The notes beneath the pieces are model-generated. The model ran no database searches, was not told where the DNA came from, and saw only the letters and a list, made by a program, of their open reading frames with translations. Shown here in pieces: positions 57,301 through 64,000 of a DNA stretch of 64,000 bases (position 1 is its first letter; every line of letters starts with the position of its first letter). The position numbers and the translations under genes were made by a program. The DNA comes from Calonectria ilicicola (taxonomy: Eukaryota > Ascomycota > Sordariomycetes > Hypocreales > Nectriaceae): the NCBI GenBank assembly GCA_020809705.1, contig CP085829.1, positions 1 to 64,000 of the forward strand, given 5' to 3'.

Positions 57301-59525
57301 TCCAAATCTATGCCTTGTTCGCGCGCCCATTTTTGGTATTCAGTTAGACCTTTGATCGCAATGGCGGCAACCTCGTTATCGTGCCTAATAACACATATCG
57401 AGAGGCCAAATTGCCTCTTAACCCAGCTCTCAAACCAAAATAACTCATTGAACACAGTAGTTCCCTGCTTGTTGGCGATGGGTCGCGCATAAAACATGCC
57501 GCTGTATTCGTCTTTTATGACTAGGAGCCAGTTGGAGCCGTCATATCCTCTAGGGTAGTCTTGCAAGTCCCAGTGAATACGCCAAAACGGCCTTGGTGAA
57601 CGGTGGTCTGACTGCCTGCGTGATATAACCTGCTTTGCATACGTTCGAGCACAGGTCTGACAGTCTATCCTCGCAGTTCCTTTGATTTGCACATTGCGAC
57701 CCCTTCTTACTAGCTCCCTTAGCGCTGCGGCTCCAAGGTGCCCTGCTCGTTTGTGCCACAGCTCCTCAGTATCCTCCCTTGGTCTTGGGGGATCCCTTGA
57801 AGGTCTGAACCAACGAGTAGAGCTTTGCTTCCTCTGTTCCAGTGTGGCAACGATCAGCTGAATGCCTGCGTTGCTGATTGGAACCACATTACTGAGCATT
57901 GGTTGGTTTGACAGGTAGATAGAGATTGGCTTGTATTGAAGAACTGTTACGTTGTACATGCGTTCGCACTTGATTAAAAAGACGCTCTGCTCTAGGCTTC
58001 CAAAACGCAGAGAGCAGTCAAAGCCACAATACCAGACTCCAACCTCCCTTAAACGAGCTTCTGATACGATGTTGGTGTGAAATCCTTCCACCACAACAAC
58101 GTTGTTAAGCTCTAGGTCAACTGTGTGAGCACCGGTTGAGTCTTTGAACAGGTTCTTTAGCACGCGTTTGCCTTTTCCTATGATTGGAAACTGGCTCGAG
58201 CCTGCCTCCACATAGCCTCCTTTTTCTGGCACAAAGGATCCTTCCACAAGCCATTCCTTTGAGTTGACTAGGTGAACGGCGCCGCAGTTATCAACCAGTG
58301 TGCTCTGATGGAGCGGGTGAAGAGCCGTTTCCAGCGTTGTGAACACTGACATAGCTTTCTGCACCGCATACAACAGTGTTGGGTCGAGAACTGTAGCAAC
58401 AATAGTTGATGGAACAGCGTTTTGTCTGTTATTTTTCGTGATCATTGTAGCAGAAATCCAACCTTTCTGTGCTACCTCTTCACGAAGCTTGTTCCATTTA
58501 GACTCCTGAAATCGTATGCGTATGTGAGCACAGTCCTCATCTGTTGGCTTCTTATTAAGCTTGAAATCAGAGTCTCCTGTGAGTGCATATTGAAGGTATG
58601 CGCACTTGGCTGCTGCGAATTTGTGGAATTTTCTATTGCACGGGCATTTAGGGCTCTTGAAAGGGGCCGTTTGCTGCGTCTCTGAGAGGTCTCCCAGTGT
58701 GGCGTAAACGCCAATGCGCTTAGAATTTAACTGGCTTGAGATAACTCTTAGGAAGACGTTTCCATAGCTCTCAAGTGAGTCAACTGCTTGTTTCTTGACT
58801 TCTTTTTCCGCGAGTTGGTCCAATTGGTTCTGTGCCCAAGAAGGAGCAAACCGAGCACCAACTGCTTGGAGGAAATCGCGAATAGCAAGCGTTCCTTTGA
58901 CCTCAGAGATACCATAAGTGTTGCCCCGAGCTCGGATCGAACTCCAAGTCATATACCAAGCTTTGGGTTCTTGATTTGCACGATTGGCATCCCTCAGGCA
59001 GTTCGCATAGCGCAGTCTCACCTTATCAACTGTGCTATTTTCTCCTGGTGCAAACTTCGCCTTAAGAGCTTTAGTGAGCTCACGAGTGGTGTAGTCTTTG
59101 CGTTGTTCAGTGACCTCGTTGATGATTTCTTGGTAATAAGCTTCCTCAACGGTCTCAATGATCCAAGCGCGCAGAGCTGACTCCCCTCGAGCACGCTCTT
59201 TGAAGGAAATAAGCTTGAAGTCGGCCATTTTGAGCTCTATTCCTAGCCTCGCGATGACGTCTGCGTCTTGCGGTGCGCCTGTTCGTCCCTTTTCCTTCCA
59301 ATCCTCCTTCATCTTCTTCTCCATTTCCTCAAAGGACATTGGATTAGGAGCAGTGTTCGAGTCGTCTGCTGCGTTTTCTTTATCAGGGTCGATGCGTTCC
59401 CAAAGCCCTAGGCTCTGTGCATGACCTCTTAGCGCAGAGATCCATTCAATCCATTGCTCTGATGAGTGGAGTTTAATGGTGGTCGGAAGTCTTTGGGCGC
59501 TCGCGATACCAATGTTAACGGTCAT
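54393..59525 (-). CDS. Copia gag-pol polyprotein, 1710 residues
   Basis: A single frame from ATG 59525 (MTVNIGIASAQRLPTTIKL) to TAA 54393. Order of domains: gag with helical SEQWIEWISALRGHAQSLG; a Cys/His patch (CPCNRKFHKFAAAKC); a protease region with DNCGAVHL (unusual, DSGA being the norm); GAG-pre-integrase ELWHKRAGHLG; integrase with HWDLQ, IRHDNEV and EPNGTIERAG giving the D,D-E triad; a long Pro/Thr/Glu/Gln-rich linker; reverse transcriptase with FVDDILVLY; RNase H with SDASFADDPETRRSSQG and TTSTTEAEMLAL. Integrase precedes RT, the Ty1/Copia order. All active-site motifs except the odd protease box look normal and there is no stop, so it may be active. It produces cDNA and integrates it in the nucleus. 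Confidence 0.93.
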   Translation of the reverse strand: MTVNIGIASAQRLPTTIKLHSSEQWIEWISALRGHAQSLGLWERIDPDKENAADDSNTAPNPMSFEEMEKKMKEDWKEKGRTGAPQDADVIARLGIELKMADFKLISFKERARGESALRAWIIETVEEAYYQEIINEVTEQRKDYTTRELTKALKAKFAPGENSTVDKVRLRYANCLRDANRANQEPKAWYMTWSSIRARGNTYGISEVKGTLAIRDFLQAVGARFAPSWAQNQLDQLAEKEVKKQAVDSLESYGNVFLRVISSQLNSKRIGVYATLGDLSETQQTAPFKSPKCPCNRKFHKFAAAKCAYLQYALTGDSDFKLNKKPTDEDCAHIRIRFQESKWNKLREEVAQKGWISATMITKNNRQNAVPSTIVATVLDPTLLYAVQKAMSVFTTLETALHPLHQSTLVDNCGAVHLVNSKEWLVEGSFVPEKGGYVEAGSSQFPIIGKGKRVLKNLFKDSTGAHTVDLELNNVVVVEGFHTNIVSEARLREVGVWYCGFDCSLRFGSLEQSVFLIKCERMYNVTVLQYKPISIYLSNQPMLSNVVPISNAGIQLIVATLEQRKQSSTRWFRPSRDPPRPREDTEELWHKRAGHLGAAALRELVRRGRNVQIKGTARIDCQTCARTYAKQVISRRQSDHRSPRPFWRIHWDLQDYPRGYDGSNWLLVIKDEYSGMFYARPIANKQGTTVFNELFWFESWVKRQFGLSICVIRHDNEVAAIAIKGLTEYQKWAREQGIDLELSPPETHEPNGTIERAGQEVTNKSNAMLNGAKLPTKLWPESTRTAAHLLNMSPSKTRNWMSPLEKLDTWFRHHAPLPIRELTVDLRPDWNGVYVYGCRAYPLVGGRALGQQKRDMKVSPRGHIGYLVGYTAHNIYRIWIPRLAKVITTRNVQFNEHIGYEPDEPSSAEHTVIQLKDWALQIEEEIDDEATYEGSLQGPMSAGLNSGVEAPMSTETTTQSAVKDTEHAPSQTPTGLQTPEQTPEPENAHSGSTAEAQQSTGQVQQIETSTTDQPPTEQSTSSGVHTPETVDEQPEQLEQATNQPVSEAAEEAVATPPSEPPELTIVVNTGTPQSQERESRPTRRRGGGQRRGQPVVQTLAGARTRRHQAQRSNTRQNRRTLTRQDRNEDLMLNFFMIDYHEINYTDPKSIQIVFATLMGAVKQKEAARISAAPNRPKLHRDDLLKPPQNWREMIKHPLNELFIQAAHREVRTLIEKGTWREIERTKARTKPLPLKWVFTYKFNQDGYLERCKARLCVRGDLQESSTIESTYAATLAARSFRIIIALAAQFDLEIKQLDIVNAFVNAMRSKDGAPVTCELPGGFKQSNRCIELDRALYGLRDSPQLWFNEFASTLKKLGMEASLEEPCLFYTKARNAFIVFFVDDILVLYHRNNASAALEIMKGIKEMYETSDKGDAQWFLGVKIIRDRTKHKIYLSHDSYIEKIAAKFKLDATNTHPSIPIPAIELAKRQDQATAQEIKIYQEKVGSLLYTAIMIRPDLAFAASSLSRFLTNPSQEHQNAADQAIRYLFITRGLAIQYGQSSELQAMVIASDASFADDPETRRSSQGYMISLFGGLVMWKATRQATVTTSTTEAEMLALEHTAKETIGLKRLFSEMRFNPEADWNLQCDNLQTIRLVVEKGSRITTRLRHVDIMNMWLRQEHEKGSFEITYLETGQMPADGLTKALSRQRFEQFRALLNMIDLSRVEQK

Positions 59526-59661
59526 TTTGAGCGTACAATAGCAATGATTGCTATGTCTGGTGCTAGAAAATAGCGAAAAGGAGCGTTGTCTGGTCTATTC
59601 AACTGAATATAAGATGTGACAGTGGAAGTTGCTGGCTTATGTAGCCACCCGGGCTCATAAC

Positions 59662-59836
59662 TATCACACTTTGGTCATTGGGTCATAACGAGAGATTGAA
59701 AAAGCCTTGATTCCTATGAAATAAAGAGCAGTCAACTATGTGTTTTATAGCTAGGTCCAGCCCCAATTGGCTGTGGGGCTGCGACAACGCATTGAGGCCG
59801 TGAGGCCATTGAGGCCAGCCACAACTAGTCTCCACA
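59662..59836 (-). repeat. Copia 5' LTR, with tRNA-Met-type primer-binding site inside
   Basis: 175 bp. The primer-binding site lies at 59650-59661 (minus strand, TTATGAGCCCG). Confidence 0.92.
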
Positions 59837-61018
59837 GTTAGATATTGTGGGTCTATGTTGAGTCCCATGTCAATGGCAAGACGATTTGCCATGCCCAGAT
59901 GGAGCCAGCTAGCGGCATCTGCCCCAGATGCCTTGGCTAAGTCAGTCGAAATGCAACGATGAAATGGCATCAGAACTACAATGTATATGTTGCCCATTAT
60001 GACAAGTGACTGTATAGTTGTCAAACTAGGCCATTTCATTTCATAGTGCAGCAGTACTTCGGCCTTTTCGAGAAACAAGGTGCCGGCCGAGTTGGCATCG
60101 TGAGGTTCGGACCTGACTTCGACGCGATCTGAAAAACACGAACCCAGAGACAGTATGCAGTTTAGAAGCAGATGACTGAAATATCGGCCTCCTAAACGTC
60201 GACTCTGTGTGAAAAGCTTTTCGTCCACTACCTGGGACCAAGGTTGCTCCCAGGTGACGTACAGCTCTATCAAATGATTCTCGAGTTCTGGCGTGATTCC
60301 AGTATTGCTTTCCATTTCCTGCACTATCCTATTAAACTGAATTTGAGATGAAGCTGTTTCTGAATCAGTTGGTCCTGTAGATGGCGTCCAAGTTTCGTCG
60401 GTGGAACCAGATGTAGGAGTGGAATGGGAAACTGGCCCAAGACCAAATTCATCAGCATCAGAATCAAGCAGAACGAATTTATCTTTGCATTCCCTTACAT
60501 GTATCAAAATCCAATCGACCGCTGGCTGGTCCGAAGTATCGCGCTTCTCCATCATTATCAAAATTTGTGGTCTCGTCACGACAAAGAGCCCCGGTGAAAG
60601 AAACATCTTCCCATGTCTCAACTGGAGCTTCATAGAAGCCAGAATCGCTAGGAGATATGTATTTACTCTCCAAGGGATATTGAGATAGTGTCGAATCTAT
60701 ATTTATCCCATTTGAGCGCACGACATGCTCCAGGAGTTCGATTCGTCTTCTTAAAAGCTGTACGTAAGATTTGGGGGCTGGATTACGCCCATCCTCTTCC
60801 GCCGCGTAACGGCAGCAAATGGACCGCGAGAAACACTGAGAGCATGTCGGCCGCTTACCGTCGCACTGCAGAGTCTCAGCCGTGGACAACGATTCTGATT
60901 GACATCGACATACTTTGGTTCGGCGACGCCTACACTCGTCACAAGCCTTGGTTATGTAACTGCCTCTTCGCCTTGCAGTTTGGTTCTTGTTGTCGGGCTG
61001 GAGAGCGGGTTTGGACAT

Positions 61019-62057
61019 TTTGTTTTCCGGCAGGGATTGGCGAGAACTGAAATGTTTGAGAAATCTGAGTCTCAGGCATGACGAGGATATGAGTGGGCTG
61101 GGCTACGGAATATAGTTTCCTAGACTAGCGGGTCAAGGTTGACACTAGTGATGTGGTATTAATCCGAATATGGACTAGCCCTTTTCGTTCCAACCGTTGG
61201 GTGCATTGTGAATGACTCGGGTCATGCCCCGTGTTGCGACAACCGAAGATGCCCTTGATTTGACGCTTTGAGACTGGCTTGCTTAGGTCTCCCAAAGCGG
61301 CGGTCCTGCGGGTCCTTGTTGTTCCAATAGTCTCTACAATATCCTAAATTGTGGGTTCTTAGTAGTATAAAATAAATTGATGATTATTGTCATTGCCATG
61401 CGTTATACTTACCATATCATTTTCCAGATATTTTCAAAGGATAGCCTGTGATGCATGTCTCATAGGGTAAATACGTGCCATTATTTACTAGCGTTGGTAA
61501 AGGATTCTGTGTTGTCAGATTAGGGAGTTGTGAAGTTGAATGGTTGATTGTTTTCTGTAGAGGTTTAGCCAGTGAATTGATTTCGCCACATTGATTCTTA
61601 TTTTGTTAATAATAGCTATGATTTGAGGTCGACCAACAAAGGTTAATATTTCATATCGACTTTGCATGGAGTCTTTACAATCGATATTCTGATGACCTCC
61701 CTCTGACATAGTTCTGCATCTGTCTTGGCAGTTTATGAGAAGGATAGCGTTTCTACAAAAGGCGTTTTAACATTAGAGTTGCAAATAAATAATAGAAACA
61801 CAAATAAAAGTTTCTAATAAATTATAATTGTATGCATATTTGATCTACACACGCGAGGTATTTCATCGTGCATTCGAACATCATGAACATCCACACCCGT
61901 TAATAAGACCGACGCGGTCAACAGATTTCAACAGAATCATAATGGATTGCTAGAAAAGCTGAAATTGAAACGACAGTTATAACAAAATTAGATAGGCCTC
62001 TTTAATTGACATAGCAAGAGCTCCAATGTGATCCATGACCTCGGTAGTTAGTCAGAA
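61019..62057. other. Intergenic region
   Basis: Promoter side of the split transcription factor and 3' flank of the glucosidase. No ORF with support, no repeat recognised. A moderately AT-rich patch lies at 61340-61480 and 61740-61850. Confidence 0.5.
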
Positions 62058-64000
62058 CTACGGTTCGCCAATTCGGTGAACCCATGACACTTTGTCCTGA
62101 ACTTGAATCTGACCAATATCAATTACATCACTGGCATTTGTACCAATGAGGATGTCAAAGAATGAATCAGAGTCGATCATGAATCTCTTAGCCAGTGGAT
62201 CATAAGCGCCGAAACCATACGCATCAATTACGATTTCAACATTGCAAGATTCTCTAGGCCGGAGCACTGGTGACTTTGCAAAGCCGCATAGCTGTTTCTT
62301 TGGACGACTGAGCCGAGGGTTGGAAGCTGGGCGGAAGAAAACAAGAATAGTCTGTCGGGTTGGAACGCCATCTCCTCCAACATTGTTCACTCGAGTCGTG
62401 ACGACAACGGGTTTGTCTTGTGTTAAAAGGCGACCGACTACGACGCTATTAGATAGAGTGAAAGCAGAGTAAGACAATCCATATCCTAACGGAAACAGCG
62501 GGTCGACGCCAATAAATTCCCACCAACGATGCCCGACATGAATTCCCTCGCCATAGAGAGATGATGTGTCTGCACCAGGCTCTAAGGGAATCGATACGCC
62601 AGGTGCTTGTTCGATGCGGTGCGGAATAGTCACTGGAAGTCTGCCACTAGGGTTAAAGTAGCCGCATATGACATCTGCTGCTGCATTACCAAGTTCCTAA
62701 CCTTGATACCAAGCATAGAGAACTGCATCCACATTGTGAATCCAAGGCTCCATCTGTACTGGTGTTCCTGCTTGAATGACGACTATAATCCTCTTCGAGA
62801 CGCGGCTGACTTCTTCAATCAAGCGGGTTTGGTCGCCAGGAAGTATCCATTGAGGAATATCCTGACCCTCAGTCTCCCACTCTTTGTCTCTTCCGACCAC
62901 AATTACCGTCGCATCGCATTCTTTGCTGAGTTGCGCGGCTTCGGCAGGTTGGTCAATAGGCGAAAATTCCTCATAACCAAATCGTACTCCATGAAACTTG
63001 TTTTCCATTGGTCGAAGGCTATCCAAAAGTTCAAGGCGGAGCTGTCTATCGTGGGAATGGCCATCAATGCGAATTTGGTACTCGCGGCCAGCAACAAAGT
63101 CGTACTGGGCGAGGGTTTCCAAGGAGCCGCAACTGAAGAAGAGGGTTGCATCCTCTCTCATATTGCCAATCTCGGAAAGAACTAGTTGGCCATCAATAAA
63201 TAGCTCAGCGGGTTCAATAGAAGCAAGAGATATGTTGTGACGTCCTGTCTTTTGGGGTATAAGAACTGTTCGAAGGCGATAACAGAAGTCTGTGAGCCTG
63301 TTAATTTGGGGCGGTGTGTTGCCAAATGACATGTAATAAAGATCATCCCTATGCTAAGGTCAGCCAATATAGATGCGAAAATAGTGCTCGAGAGTGGCCA
63401 TACACGTGGGTTGTGGTTAATGGTTTCGATGTAAAATTGTGGCCATTGAACCAATCTATTGCAGCTCCACCCTGGGATGTTTCTGGGTCAATACAGAGAG
63501 CTGCTGATGGGGTCGGTAGGTAGCGGTTAACCTTAGCCCCGACATGGTGAAAAATCTTGGTTCCAAAAGGCTCAAACTGCTCTCGGACGGAGTCGAAGAC
63601 TGAGGTCCAATATGGTGCTTTGATGTAGGCGCTGCCACCGCCACCAGCAACCACCCGCTTTGCGTTGGGTCCGATAATTGCTAGGTTCTTAATATTCTCC
63701 GTCGGTCTGACTGGTAAGGAATTTTTGTCATTTTTGAGAAGAACAATTCCAGAACGTGCGGCATGGCGAAGCTGAGCGATATGCTCAGACTTATTCAGAC
63801 AAATTTCCCCGTTGTCCGACGGATCCTCAAAGCGGCCTGCTCTTTTTAATAAGTGTAGAATATTCTTGACCGACTCATCTATTCGATGAATATCCACATC
63901 CCCTGCGGCTATCAAGTCCTTGACAGCAGCTTCAGTGCGGTGCTCTGGTGGGCCTGGCATTTCCAGGTCGAGCCCGGCATTGATGGATGGACCAGCAGAT
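62058..64000 (-). pseudogene. GH3 family beta-glucosidase with PA14 insert, C-terminal part; one in-frame stop
   Basis: The gene enters from the right edge (INAGLDLEMPGPP, the segment after the catalytic-Asp region, which is outside the window). A 52-bp intron (63354-63405, GTGTAT...CTGAC...TTAG, phase 0) separates the first visible exon from the PA14-type part (FIDGQLVLSEIGN, then YQIRIDGHS). The second GH3 domain follows (ATVIVVGRDKEWETEGQDIP, and VIQAGTPVQMEPW), with the fibronectin-III-like C-terminal domain (PLFPLGYGLSYSAF) to the stop at 62058. At 62697-62699 a TAG stands in YQG-stop-ELGNAAADVI, where GH3 proteins have Gln, so one C-to-T change would truncate the product and remove about 210 residues. 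There are no other faults. Such enzymes release glucose from beta-glucosides. It is either a very young pseudogene or carries a sequence error. Confidence 0.85.

Larger units (their letters stand above)
52994..59836 (-). mobile_element. Ty1/Copia LTR retrotransposon, apparently complete and recent
   Basis: LTRs of 175 bp (52994-53168 and 59662-59836) differ at one position that I can see (GAAAGAGCC against GAAAAAGCC). The target duplication is GTTAG (52989-52993 and 59837-59841). Reading on the minus strand, the primer-binding site directly inside the 5' LTR is TTATGAGCCC, complementary to the anticodon arm of a methionine tRNA, as in copia itself. A G-rich purine tract (GAATGGGGGGTG) precedes the 3' LTR. 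One open gag-pol frame and an antisense spliced ORF fill the interior. There is no AT shift, so it arrived after, or escaped, the mutation process that destroyed the elements on the left. Confidence 0.93.
51691..61018 (-). pseudogene. Zn2Cys6 transcription factor gene split by a Copia element
   Basis: The N-terminal half (61018-59842) has MSKPALQPDNKNQ, then a zinc cluster completed by a 48-bp intron (60866-60913): C26-x2-C29-x6-C36-x6-C43-x2-C46, then C52/C53. A second intron of 67 bp (60432-60498) follows. A coiled-coil LLRRRIELLEHVV and the middle homology region (SWLHLGMANRLAIDMGLN) lead to NIDPQYLT, where the Copia LTR enters. The C-terminal half (52993-51691) resumes in the same frame (THKQKISEEESRLRRNIYLC, then VLDKHSASYTGRV) and has two further introns before YTPVPADQRQQRPTFVENC; it ends at 51691. 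The middle homology region is thus cut in two, leaving at best a truncated DNA-binding protein. Target genes are unknown. The halves themselves look undamaged. Confidence 0.85.

Noticed and set aside
59650..59661. tRNA-Met anticodon-arm match as a tRNA gene
   Set aside because: Only the primer-binding stretch is present; no acceptor stem, D-arm or T-arm follows.
59683..60633. Frame continuing from the transcription factor into the Copia LTR as a natural protein end
   Set aside because: The last residues are encoded by the LTR; the true continuation is found at 52993 beyond the other LTR and TSD.

Overview
The window looks like a transposon-rich accessory region of a filamentous ascomycete (Pezizomycotina). 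The evidence is short spliceosomal introns (46-89 bp) with CTAAC/CTAAT-type branch sites, fungal gene families (Zn2Cys6 regulators, WSC sensors, GH3 glucosidase, Gre2-like reductase) and long AT-rich stretches whose stop codons fit CpA-to-TpA change, the signature of repeat-induced point mutation (RIP). No genus can be named from sequence reading alone.

Layout, left half. Positions 1-2577 hold a non-LTR retrotransposon relic with an R2-like C-terminus, followed by a pyrimidine-rich minisatellite tail and a short telomere-like repeat. Positions 3583-8086 hold decayed or weakly recognised gene pieces, including a Helitron helicase tail. Positions 8660-27080 are a nested structure. A RIP-damaged Helitron-type helicase gene on the minus strand is cut twice by Ty3/Gypsy elements (9030-15905, TSD CTTTG; 16210-23550, TSD ATAAT). 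Removing each element with one TSD copy restores the helicase reading frame. AT-rich ruins continue to 37969, with another Gypsy relic (about 31330-36950) and a one-LTR fragment of the first Gypsy family (36998-37969).

Layout, right half. A clean, GC-normal gene block starts at 38237. A Ser/Thr kinase with eight ankyrin repeats (plus strand) lies tail-to-tail with a three-exon gene for a class-3 lipase fused to a P-loop GTPase (minus strand). This pair is the best candidate here for an undescribed recognition/effector system. Next come a Gre2-like NAD(P)-dependent reductase, a two-WSC-domain membrane protein, and a Zn2Cys6 transcription factor gene split by a nearly pristine Copia element (52994-59836, TSD GTTAG, LTRs differing at one visible position, one open 1710-codon gag-pol). 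The window ends inside a GH3 beta-glucosidase gene that carries one in-frame stop.

A recurring theme: both full-length Gypsy elements and the Copia element carry, between the end of pol and the 3' LTR and on the opposite strand, an intron-containing ORF with a cysteine cluster (a canonical Zn2Cys6 spacing in the best-preserved Gypsy copy). Introns on the strand opposite to the genomic RNA would not be spliced from that RNA, which could explain why they survive retrotransposition.
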